Shown: positions 8,262 to 15,451 of the stretch, in pieces | Numbering within the stretch: position 1 is the first letter of the stretch | Layout of the letters: every line of letters begins with the position of its first letter | Assembly (NCBI GenBank): GCA_019239415.1 | Contig: JAFAZW010000069.1 | Coordinates: forward strand, 1-40,452 | Direction: 5' to 3' | DNA: 40,452 nt | Source of the DNA: Alphaproteobacteria bacterium | Lineage (GTDB): Bacteria > Pseudomonadota > Alphaproteobacteria > Sphingomonadales > Sphingomonadaceae | Made by a program: the position numbers and the translations under genes | Notes under the pieces: model-generated | Told to the model about the DNA's origin: nothing | Database searches by the model: none | The model's input: the letters and a program-made list of their open reading frames with translations, nothing else

Positions 8262-9253
8262 CCCTGCTTCCCCTCATACGCCTCGACGATGCGGCCGACG
8301 AGCGGGTGCCGGACGACGTCGCCGGCGCCGAAGCGGATCATCGCGATCTTGGGAATGCCTTCGAGCTTGCCGACCGCGTCGGCGAGGCCCGAAGCACCGG
8401 GATTGGGTAGGTCGACCTGCAACGGGTCGCCGCAGACGACCATGCGGCTGCGCATGCCGAAGCGGGTCAGGAACATCTTCATCTGCGCCGGCGTCGTGTT
8501 CTGCGCCTCGTCGAGGATGATGAAGGCGTCGTTCAGCGTGCGGCCGCGCATGAACGCGATCGGCGCGATCTCGATCTCGCCGCTCGCGATCCGCCGCTCG
8601 ACCTGCTCCGCCGGCAGCATGTCGTAGAGCGCATCGTAGAGGGGTCGCAGATAGGGGTCGACCTTCTCCTTCATGTCTCCAGGGAGGAAGCCGAGCCGCT
8701 CGCCTGCCTCCACCGCGGGCCGGGAGAGGATGAGACGGTCGACGGAACCGCCGATCAGCTGCTGGACCGCCTGCGCGACGGCCAGATAGGTCTTGCCCGT
8801 CCCGGCGGGGCCGAGCGCGAAGATCATGTCGTCGCGCGCCAGCGCCTCCATGTAGGAGGCTTGCATCTTGGAGCGCGGGACGATCGTCTTCTTGCGGGTG
8901 CGGATCATCACCTTGGGCGGCTCCGCCACCTCGGGCGCGATGATGCCTTCCAGCGTCGGCTGGCCCGACATCGAGATGATCGCGTTCACCGTCTCGGCGT
9001 CGATGTCATGGCCCTCGTCGAGGCGGTTGTAGAGGCCGACCAGCACTTCGCGGGCGCGGGCGGCGTCCTCCGGCTCGCCCTCGATCTGTACCTTCGCGCC
9101 GCGCGCGGCGATGTAGACGCCGAGCCGGTCCTCGATGGCGACGAGGTTGCGGTCGAACTCGCCGAACAGCGGCCCCAGGAGGTGCGGCTGCTCGAACTCG
9201 ATCTCGAGCCGCGCGCGCGGGGCGGCGCTCTCGGCGGCGGGTCTCTTGGCCAT
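8258..9253 (-). CDS. ybeZ: PhoH-like ATPase (YbeZ)
   Basis: 331 residues. A KH-like N-terminal part of about 100 residues is followed by a P-loop ATPase of the PhoH family: Walker A GPAGTGKT at 148-155, Walker B FIILDEAQN, and the sensor segment VVCGDPLQVDLP. In other bacteria it works with YbeY in rRNA processing. The ATG (9253-9251) shares one base with the TAA stop of miaB (TAATG). A longer reading upstream in the same frame is only the shadow of miaB. The upstream junction lies in a REP-like repeat. Confidence 0.95.
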   Translation of the reverse strand: MAKRPAAESAAPRARLEIEFEQPHLLGPLFGEFDRNLVAIEDRLGVYIAARGAKVQIEGEPEDAARAREVLVGLYNRLDEGHDIDAETVNAIISMSGQPTLEGIIAPEVAEPPKVMIRTRKKTIVPRSKMQASYMEALARDDMIFALGPAGTGKTYLAVAQAVQQLIGGSVDRLILSRPAVEAGERLGFLPGDMKEKVDPYLRPLYDALYDMLPAEQVERRIASGEIEIAPIAFMRGRTLNDAFIILDEAQNTTPAQMKMFLTRFGMRSRMVVCGDPLQVDLPNPGASGLADAVGKLEGIPKIAMIRFGAGDVVRHPLVGRIVEAYEGKQG

Positions 9254-10638
9254 TATGCCGTCATCCCGGCGAATGCCGGGATCTCTTCGGGACGCGCCGG
9301 GACATTCCGGAAGGAGACCCCGCCTTCCGCCGGGATGGCGGTTCCCCGCAGACTGTTCGGGCCGGCCTCGACGACGTCCACCCCCACGAGGCTGCCGAGC
9401 GGCGCATCGGTCTTCACGTGTACCGACTGCAGCCACGGCGACTTGCCGACGCGCTGGCCCGGGCGCTTGCCGTCGCGCTCGACGAGGATGGTCGTGCGCT
9501 TGCCGACGGTGGCGCGGTTGAACGCCAGCTGCTGGGCGTTGAGCAGAGCCTGGAGCCGCTGCAATCTCTCGTCCTGCACCTCTGCCGGCACCTGCCCTTC
9601 CATCGTCGCGGCCGGCGTGCCCGGACGCGGCGAATATTTGAACGAGTAAGCCTGGGCGTAGTTCACCGCCCGGACGATTTCGAGCGTCGCCTCGAACTCC
9701 GCCTCCGTCTCGCCGGGAAAGCCGACGATGAAGTCGCCCGACAGCGCGATGTCCGGCCGCGCCGCGCGCACCCGCTCCAGGACGCGAAGATAGCGGTCGG
9801 CGCTGTGGCTGCGGTTCATCGCCCTGAGGACGCGATCGCTTCCCGACTGCACCGGGAGGTGCAGATAGGGCATCAGCGTCTCGACCTCGCCATGGGCGCG
9901 GATCAGGCCTTCGCGCATGTCGTTGGGGTGGCTGGTCGTGTAACGGATGCGCGCCAGGCCGGGGATCCGGTCGAGCGCGCGGATGAGGCCGTCGAGTCCC
10001 TGCGTCCGGCCTCCCTCGTCCTCGCCCTCCCAGGCGTTGACGTTCTGGCCGAGCAACGTGATTTCCTTCGCCCCGGCGTCGACCAGGGCGCGCGCCTCGT
10101 CGATCACCGCGGCCCAGGGCCGCGAGACCTCGGCGCCGCGCGTGTAGGGGACGACGCAATAGGTGCAGAATTTGTCGCAGCCTTCCTGGACGGTGAGGAA
10201 GGCGCTCGGCCCCTGCCTGCGCCGCTTCGGCAGCGCGCCGAACTTGGACGCCAGCGGCATGTCCGTGTCGACCGCCCGCCGTCCGGCGGCCGCCTCGCCG
10301 ACCAGCGCCGGCAGGCGATGATAGGCCTGCGGGCCGACGACGATGTCGACGCTCGGCGCCCGGCGCGGGATCTCGGCGCCCTCGGCCTGGGCGACGCAGC
10401 CCGCGACGGCGATCATCGGACGGCTGCCATCCTCCCGCTTCAGCCGGCCGATCTCGGAATAGACCTTTTCGGCCGCTTTCTCGCGGATATGGCAGGTGTT
10501 GAGGACGACGAGATCCGCCTCCCCGGGCGCGGCGGCGGCGAGACCCTCCGCTTCGAGGAGCTCGGCCATCCGCTCGCCGTCATAGACGTTCATCTGGCAG
10601 CCAAAGGATTTGATCTGGAAAGTCCGGGGGTTGGGCAT
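9253..10638 (-). CDS. miaB: tRNA-2-methylthio-N6-dimethylallyladenosine synthase MiaB
   Basis: 461 residues. Radical-SAM methylthiotransferase that modifies A37 of tRNAs reading UNN codons. The N-terminal UPF0004 domain has its three cluster cysteines (Cys14 in FGCQMN, Cys49 in NTC, Cys81 in AGC). The radical-SAM site is CDKFCTYC (Cys154, Cys158, Cys161), and a TRAM domain closes the protein at about 375-440. The last dozen residues (ending IPAFAGMTA) are encoded by a REP-like repeat, not by family sequence. The ATG at 10638 matches the family start; it lies 7 nt after the plsC stop. Confidence 0.97.
   Translation of the reverse strand: MPNPRTFQIKSFGCQMNVYDGERMAELLEAEGLAAAAPGEADLVVLNTCHIREKAAEKVYSEIGRLKREDGSRPMIAVAGCVAQAEGAEIPRRAPSVDIVVGPQAYHRLPALVGEAAAGRRAVDTDMPLASKFGALPKRRRQGPSAFLTVQEGCDKFCTYCVVPYTRGAEVSRPWAAVIDEARALVDAGAKEITLLGQNVNAWEGEDEGGRTQGLDGLIRALDRIPGLARIRYTTSHPNDMREGLIRAHGEVETLMPYLHLPVQSGSDRVLRAMNRSHSADRYLRVLERVRAARPDIALSGDFIVGFPGETEAEFEATLEIVRAVNYAQAYSFKYSPRPGTPAATMEGQVPAEVQDERLQRLQALLNAQQLAFNRATVGKRTTILVERDGKRPGQRVGKSPWLQSVHVKTDAPLGSLVGVDVVEAGPNSLRGTAIPAEGGVSFRNVPARPEEIPAFAGMTA
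9257..9345. repeat. REP-like palindromic repeat fused to the miaB 3' end
   Basis: The core CGTCATCCCGGC-GAAT-GCCGGGATC (9259-9283) is an imperfect hairpin. It recurs in near-identical form at 33825-33849 and, inverted, at 33896-33920. A second, weaker half with TTCCGCCGGGATGGCGG lies at about 9326-9342. Here it is read through by miaB and supplies its last codons and stop codon, next to the ybeZ start. Translated as IPAFAGMT it is a peptide often seen at the ends of proteobacterial proteins (general knowledge). Confidence 0.8.
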
Positions 10639-10645
10639 CGGCTGC

Positions 10646-11395
10646 CTATAGGCGATCCGCCGCCGCCCCGGAAGGTGCGCCGCCCAGCGCCTCGACGATC
10701 TCGACGCGCGCCCGCTCCGCCAGCACCTTGCGGTCCCCGGCCGCGCCCGGATCGATGCGGGCGAGAAAGCGGACCGTGACGGGGACGCTGCCCTTGCGGG
10801 AGAGGATCCGCCGCGCGTTGTCGGGGGCGCTCTCCTCGCCGATCCAGGCGATGTCGTGGCCGGCGTCGCCATAATCGAGCGCGACCGCCTGCACCTGGAC
10901 CCCGGGCAGCGGCGGGAACAGCGCCGCCAGGAGGCTCCCGCGGAACGGCAGGATGTCCATGCCGCCTTCGGTCGTGCCTTCCGGAAACAGAGCCACCGGC
11001 TGGCCCCGCGCCAGCGCCTCCCGCAGCGCGTCCGCCTGATGCCTGACCGCCGCCCGCGAGGAGCGGGCGATGAAGACCGTGTTGTTGAGCCGCGCCAGCC
11101 AACCGACGACCGGCCAGCGCGCGACATCGTCCTTCGACACGAAGGCGGTGCCGCTCGCCCCGGCCAGGACAAGGATGTCGAGCCAGCTCAGGTGGTTGGC
11201 GAGGAAGAGGACGTGGCGATGCAGCGGCTCGCCCTCGCTGCGCACCCGCATCCCCGACGCATAGGCCGCCCAGCGCAGGAAGCGGCGGGGCCAGCGCGAT
11301 CCGCCGAGAAGGCGGCTTCCATAATGGAGCGGTACGCAGACGAACAACCCGAGCACGATGAGGCCGGCGCGCCAGAGAAAGCGGGCTTTGCTCAT
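10646..11395 (-). CDS. plsC: 1-acyl-sn-glycerol-3-phosphate acyltransferase family protein
   Basis: 249 residues. Acylates lysophosphatidic acid (or a related lysolipid) at the inner membrane. The HX4D motif is NHLSWLD (His68, Asp73) and the glycerol-phosphate motif is FPEGTT (137-142). A hydrophobic N-terminal segment (about 8-25) anchors the protein. It lies between fur (21-nt gap) and miaB (7-nt gap). Some paralogues in this family acylate ornithine lipids, which cannot be excluded. Confidence 0.92.
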   Translation of the reverse strand: MSKARFLWRAGLIVLGLFVCVPLHYGSRLLGGSRWPRRFLRWAAYASGMRVRSEGEPLHRHVLFLANHLSWLDILVLAGASGTAFVSKDDVARWPVVGWLARLNNTVFIARSSRAAVRHQADALREALARGQPVALFPEGTTEGGMDILPFRGSLLAALFPPLPGVQVQAVALDYGDAGHDIAWIGEESAPDNARRILSRKGSVPVTVRFLARIDPGAAGDRKVLAERARVEIVEALGGAPSGAAADRL

Positions 11396-11416
11396 GCGGC
11401 GCGCCGCCTCAAGGCT

Positions 11417-11839
11417 TCATTTCTTGCGATCGAGCGCGACGCCGTACAGCTCCATCCGATGGTCGACGAGGCGAAAGCCCAGCTTCTCGGCAATGCGACG
11501 CTGGAGCGCCTCCAACTCATCGTCGACGAACTCGATCACGCGGCCCGTCTCGACGTCGATCAGATGATCGTGGTGGGTGGCATCGGCCGCTTCGTAGCGG
11601 GCGCGTCCGTCGCCGAAATCGTGGCGCTCGAGGATCCCCGCCTCTTCGAACAGCCGCACCGTGCGGTAGACGGTGGCGATCGAGATTCCCGGATCGATCG
11701 CCGCCGCGCGCGCGTGCAGCGCCTCGACGTCGGGATGATCCTCGGCCTCGGAGAGAACCCGCGCGATCACCCGGCGCTGCTCCGTAATGCGCAAACCCTT
11801 TTCGGCGCACAGGGCTTCGATATCGATCGGTCGCGTCAT
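11417..11839 (-). CDS. fur: Fur-family transcriptional regulator
   Basis: 140 residues, full length for Fur. The winged-helix part holds RITEQRRVIARVL (about 17-29) and the recognition helix ISIATVYRTVRLFEEAGIL (52-70). The metal-sensing part has HHDHLID (89-95). The CxxC structural-zinc motifs of E. coli-type Fur are absent, as is usual in alphaproteobacteria, where such proteins sense iron or manganese. It heads the fur-plsC-miaB-ybeZ-ybeY-ybeX cluster and is separated from the upstream mucR gene by a likely terminator. It could equally be called Mur; the metal cannot be decided here. Confidence 0.92.
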   Translation of the reverse strand: MTRPIDIEALCAEKGLRITEQRRVIARVLSEAEDHPDVEALHARAAAIDPGISIATVYRTVRLFEEAGILERHDFGDGRARYEAADATHHDHLIDVETGRVIEFVDDELEALQRRIAEKLGFRLVDHRMELYGVALDRKK

Positions 11840-11869
11840 CCGACCATCGATTTAGACGAATCTGGGAGA

Positions 11870-11904
11870 GGGTAAAGGCGGCCGGGCGCCCCCCGGGCCC
11901 GGCC
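11870..11904 (-). terminator. Rho-independent terminator after mucR
   Basis: On the minus strand, GGCCGGGC (11904-11897) and GCCCGGCC (11887-11880) form an 8-bp GC stem with a 9-nt loop, followed by GCCTTTACCC. The T-run is short. It sits between the mucR stop and the fur start, and so probably separates the two transcripts. Confidence 0.6.
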
Positions 11905-11915
11905 AGCCCTGCAAC

Positions 11916-12341
11916 TTACTTCGCGCGCGCGGTGCGGCGGCGCTTCGTGCCGAGGCCGATCTTCTTGGCCAGGCTGCGGCGCTGCTCCGCATAGTTCGGC
12001 GCGACCATCGGGTAGTCGGCGTTCAGGCCCCACTTCTGGCGATATTCGTCCGGCGTCATCTGATAGTGGGTCATCAGGTGCCGCTTCAGCATCTTCAGCT
12101 TCTTGCCGTCCTCGAGGCAGACGATGAAGTCCGGCTTCACGGAGGAGCGGATCGAGACTTTCGGCTCGGGCTTCGCCGGCTCCGGCTCCTGCTGGGCGCC
12201 AAGTCCGCTCAGCGCGTTGTGCACGTTGGCGATCAGATTGGGAAGATCGTTGACCGCCACGCTGTTGTTGCTGACGTGGGCGGAGACGATATCCGCGGTG
12301 AGAGTGATCAGCGTCTCGTTCATTTCGTTGGTTTCAGCCAT
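11916..12341 (-). CDS. MucR/Ros-family zinc-finger-type transcriptional regulator
   Basis: 141 residues. The C-terminal two thirds match the MucR/Ros family: DFIVCLEDGKKLKMLKRHL, MTHYQMTPDEYRQKWGL and YPMVAPNYAEQRR. The histidine pair of KRHLMTH and the single cysteine remain from the Ros zinc site. The tail GLGTKRRRTARAK is basic. Family members regulate exopolysaccharide, motility and cell-cycle genes in alphaproteobacteria and can act like H-NS. The ATG at 12341 (MAETNEMNETL) was preferred over in-frame codons further upstream because the family starts there. Monocistronic: 117 nt separate it from rimI and a terminator follows. Confidence 0.93.
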   Translation of the reverse strand: MAETNEMNETLITLTADIVSAHVSNNSVAVNDLPNLIANVHNALSGLGAQQEPEPAKPEPKVSIRSSVKPDFIVCLEDGKKLKMLKRHLMTHYQMTPDEYRQKWGLNADYPMVAPNYAEQRRSLAKKIGLGTKRRRTARAK

Positions 12342-12458
12342 GCCTATAGCCTGCACACTTCCTACCACGGAGGTTGAGCAAATTGCCCCCCGGAGGCCCG
12401 AATGGTCCATTTCGGTGTTTCTTACAAGGGAAAATTGCGCTTTCCGAAACTTTCCAGT

Positions 12459-12929
12459 CTACGCGCGGCGAGCGAGGGTCAGCGCGTCGTAAAGGCGACC
12501 CCCCTCACCATGATAGTAATTGCGCCGGCGGCCAACTTCCTCGAATCCGGCACTCCTGTACAGAGAAAGCGCTGGGTTTCCGTCTCGCACCTCAAGATGA
12601 AGGCGCGACGCGCCGCGGCCCTTTGCCAGGTCTATGAAGTGTTTGAGCAGCGACGTGCCGACCCCGCGGCGCTGCGCGCCGCCCGCTACGGCGAGAAGCA
12701 GCAGCTCCGCTTCACCCGCGACGATGCGTGCCAGCGCGAATCCCGCCACCGAGGGTCCGAGACGGGCCAGCGACAGCCACACGCCCGGCATCGGCAGCAG
12801 CCCCGCGCATTGCGGCCCGGTCCAGGCCTCGCCATAGGCCGGGTCGAAGCTGTCGTGCATCACCTGCATGACCGAGTCGAGGTCGCGCACGCTCCCCTCG
12901 GCGAGGCTGAGGACGGACGTGGCGCTCAT
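12459..12929 (-). CDS. rimI: Ribosomal-protein-alanine N-acetyltransferase (RimI-like GNAT)
   Basis: 156 residues, GNAT fold. The acetyl-CoA loop is AVAGGAQRRGVGTSLLKH (Q/R-x2-G-x-G/A motif QRRGVG), followed by the HLEVRDGNPALSLYRSAGF segment typical of RimI. It acetylates protein N-termini such as that of ribosomal protein S18 in E. coli. Its ATG overlaps the tsaB stop as ATGA; the tsaB-rimI pairing is common in bacteria and supports both names. Confidence 0.93.
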   Translation of the reverse strand: MSATSVLSLAEGSVRDLDSVMQVMHDSFDPAYGEAWTGPQCAGLLPMPGVWLSLARLGPSVAGFALARIVAGEAELLLLAVAGGAQRRGVGTSLLKHFIDLAKGRGASRLHLEVRDGNPALSLYRSAGFEEVGRRRNYYHGEGGRLYDALTLARRA

Positions 12930-13543
12930 GCCGGCCGTTTCGCGTCGGGTGCGCGGCCATAGATGGGGCTGGCGGCGAGGCTGCGGAGCGCCCGCGGCAG
13001 CAGCCGCGCGTCGGCAGCACGGGGGAGCGCATCGCGCGCCTCGCCCCAACCGCGCGCGGCGACGAGAGCGGCGGCGGCGGAGCCGATCACGCGCGGCGCC
13101 GTCACGGCCCCCGCGGCCTCGTCGGGCGGGAGCGAGAGGAGACCGTCGAGCGGGCGAAGCGGATCATCGCCGAAGCTTTGCACGAAAATCTGTCCATGTC
13201 CTCCTTGCAGCGCGACCCCGACCGCGCGCGATGGTTCATGGACGGCGCCGGCAGCGACCAGGCTCATCGACGAATAGCCGGCGAGCGGCACCCCCCAGCC
13301 GATCGCGAGGCCGTGCGCGGCGGCGAGGCCGACCCGGACGCCGGTGAAGCTGCCGGGCCCGCAGTCGACGAGGATCGCCGCGGGGCGACGGCCGCCGAGC
13401 ACAGCGGCGATCATCGGAACCAGCCGCTCGGCATGGCCGCGGCCCACCACTTCGTGCGCCTCCGCGAGAACCCGGCCGTCCTGGAGGAGCGCCACCGAGC
13501 AGGCAGGCGTCGCGCTGTCGATGACGAGGGTGACGGGGCTCAT
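12926..13543 (-). CDS. tsaB: TsaB, tRNA threonylcarbamoyladenosine biosynthesis protein
   Basis: 205 residues, an ASKHA-fold partner of TsaD needed for the t6A37 modification of tRNAs reading ANN codons. N-terminal LVIDSATPACSVALL and the segment VDCGPGSFTGVRVGLAAAHGLA are family hallmarks. The C-terminal half is shorter and more variable, as in other alphaproteobacteria. It lies 31 nt after the NifU-type gene and overlaps rimI by 4 nt. Confidence 0.95.
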   Translation of the reverse strand: MSPVTLVIDSATPACSVALLQDGRVLAEAHEVVGRGHAERLVPMIAAVLGGRRPAAILVDCGPGSFTGVRVGLAAAHGLAIGWGVPLAGYSSMSLVAAGAVHEPSRAVGVALQGGHGQIFVQSFGDDPLRPLDGLLSLPPDEAAGAVTAPRVIGSAAAALVAARGWGEARDALPRAADARLLPRALRSLAASPIYGRAPDAKRPA

Positions 13544-13574
13544 CGGTGCCGCTTTCGCGCGGCGGCCGCGGATG

Positions 13575-14159
13575 TCAAACGGCTTCGACGGCGTCGACTT
13601 CGGGCACGTAATGCTTCAGCAGGTTCTCAATGCCGTGCTTGAGCGTCATCGTCGAGGACGGGCAGCCCGAGCAGGCGCCCTGCAGCGCCAGATAGACGGT
13701 GCCGTCGCGGAAGCCGCGATAGACGATATCGCCGCCGTCGCCCGCGACGGCGGGCCGGACGCGGGTCTCGATCAGCTCGCGGATCTGGGCGACAATGTCG
13801 GCGTCGGCCGGATCGTCGCCGAACTCGGCGTCGTCGCCAGCGACGGCGATGCCGCCGGCGCTGGCGGGGTGGACCAGCGGCGCGCCGCTCGCGAAATGGT
13901 CGAGGAGGATGCCGAGCACCTGCGGCTTCAGCTGCCGCCACTCGGCGCCGGGCGCGGCGGTCACGGAGATGAAGTCGCGGCCGAAGAAGACGCCGTCGAC
14001 CCCACCGGTCGAAAAGATGGCGGACGCCAGCGGGGAGGCCTCGGCCTCCTCTTCGCTGGCGAAGTCGCGCGTCCCCGCCTCCATCACCCGCTCGCCGGGG
14101 AGGAACTTGAGGGTCGAGGGGTTCGGCGTGGTCTCGGTCTGGATCAGCATCCCCGGCAT
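13575..14159 (-). CDS. NifU/NfuA-type iron-sulfur scaffold protein
   Basis: 194 residues with an Nfu N-terminal domain (ETTPNPSTLKFLPGE, then PLASAIFSTGGVDGVFFGRDFISV) and a C-terminal NifU domain carrying the cluster motif CSGCPSS. Such proteins deliver [4Fe-4S] clusters to client enzymes; MiaB, encoded elsewhere in the window, is a typical client class. Two in-frame ATGs lie 9 nt apart (14159 and 14150); the second (MLIQTETTPNPS) matches the usual family start, so the protein may be 191 residues. It follows the P450 gene by 36 nt. Confidence 0.94.
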   Translation of the reverse strand: MPGMLIQTETTPNPSTLKFLPGERVMEAGTRDFASEEEAEASPLASAIFSTGGVDGVFFGRDFISVTAAPGAEWRQLKPQVLGILLDHFASGAPLVHPASAGGIAVAGDDAEFGDDPADADIVAQIRELIETRVRPAVAGDGGDIVYRGFRDGTVYLALQGACSGCPSSTMTLKHGIENLLKHYVPEVDAVEAV

Positions 14160-14195
14160 GTGGCGCCGCCCGCCGTGCCGATCAAGCCCGCCGCG

Positions 14196-15440
14196 TCACA
14201 CGTCCCAGCGCAGCGGCTGGTGCTCCGGCACGCCTTCCTTGAACACGACCGGCCCGTCGGCGCGGATGTTGGGCAGCAGCAGCACCTGGCGGACGATCTC
14301 GGGAATCATCGCGGCGCCGATCGCCCGGCCGAGGCATTCGTGGTGGCCGTACCCCAGCGTGAACGTCTGCCAGATCGAGCGCTCCGGATGGAAGGCGAGC
14401 GGATCGGCGAAGGCCGCCTCGTCGAACATCGCGCTGTGGGTGCAGGCGATCACGGTCTTGCCGGGCGTCACCGTCGTTGCGCCGGGGGTCCCGCCGGCGA
14501 GCAGGGTCGGCGTGTGGCAGACGCGGAAGAAATAGGGGAAGACGGGATTGTAGCGCAGCGCCTCGAACACATAGCCGTCGAAGGCGGCCGGATCCGGCTG
14601 CGCGGCGGCCGCGCGCGCGGCGACGAGCTCGTTCGGCCGCGACAGCAATTCGGCAAGCGCGTTGTTGACGGTGCCGGAAGTCGTCTCGATCGTCCCGATC
14701 AGCAGGCCGCCGGCGTTCAGCACGACTTTCTTCAAGGGGAAGTCGAGCCCCCGCGAGAAGGAGAGGCGCAGCAGGCGCGTCACCGGATCGTGCTTGTGGC
14801 GAAGCAGCGCCATCTGCGCGCCGCGCACCAGCATCACCCGCCCGAGATAGAGGGCGAGCATGAACAAGGACCGCTTGCGCTGCGCGACGATATGCTCGGG
14901 GTCGGCAACCACGTCGCGGTCGAACGGCTGGTTGTGGAACGCGTCCATCTGGTTCCAGTAGGACCATTCGATAAGCTTCTTCGCGTCCGATCCGGAAAAG
15001 CCGAAAAACTCCTGGACGAGGCGCGCCGGCACCATGCGGGTGAGCTGCTGCGGCGCGTCGATGGCGCCGTTCGCGTCGCGCAGGATCCGCGCCGCCTCCT
15101 CGCCCACGAACTGGCGGATCGCCGGTATCTCCTCGAAATCGAGGATCGACTTCATGATCGACTTGTCGCGCCAATGGTCGGCGGTGTCGTCCTGCGCCAT
15201 GAAATAGGCGCCCTGCTTGGGCTTGTAGAGGTCGACGCCGAAATCGTGCCAGCGCTGGAGGACGAGCGTGCAGTCGGCGTGGCGGGTGACGAAGACGAGG
15301 TCGTCGGGTAGCTCCATGACCGGCCGCTCGGCGCGCAGCTCGGCGAAGAAGGGCTGGCGCTCGTTCAGCATCAGTTGGCGGACGAGCGGCCATTTCTGCG
15401 CCGGCGCGGCGGCGTCGATCCGATCGAGATATTGTCCCAT
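14196..15440 (-). CDS. Cytochrome P450
   Basis: 414 residues. The haem loop FTLGYGHHECLGR has the thiolate Cys369; the ExxR motif is Glu293-Arg296 (EALRYNP); the I-helix oxygen-activation motif is GTIETTS (249-255), with Thr at the expected place. No N-terminal membrane segment, so it is a soluble bacterial type. No ferredoxin or reductase gene is adjacent; instead it starts 11 nt after the stop of a di-haem cytochrome c gene. The substrate cannot be told from sequence. The haem motif has His in place of the usual Arg/Phe before the Cys region. Confidence 0.93.
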   Translation of the reverse strand: MGQYLDRIDAAAPAQKWPLVRQLMLNERQPFFAELRAERPVMELPDDLVFVTRHADCTLVLQRWHDFGVDLYKPKQGAYFMAQDDTADHWRDKSIMKSILDFEEIPAIRQFVGEEAARILRDANGAIDAPQQLTRMVPARLVQEFFGFSGSDAKKLIEWSYWNQMDAFHNQPFDRDVVADPEHIVAQRKRSLFMLALYLGRVMLVRGAQMALLRHKHDPVTRLLRLSFSRGLDFPLKKVVLNAGGLLIGTIETTSGTVNNALAELLSRPNELVAARAAAAQPDPAAFDGYVFEALRYNPVFPYFFRVCHTPTLLAGGTPGATTVTPGKTVIACTHSAMFDEAAFADPLAFHPERSIWQTFTLGYGHHECLGRAIGAAMIPEIVRQVLLLPNIRADGPVVFKEGVPEHQPLRWDV

Positions 15441-15451
15441 CGCCCGCCCCC

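Noticed and set aside
8258-10159. A 633-codon frame that would fuse ybeZ to an upstream extension
   Set aside because: The extension is a shadow of miaB in another frame; YbeZ has its own family-consistent ATG at 9253 with the miaB stop overlapping it.
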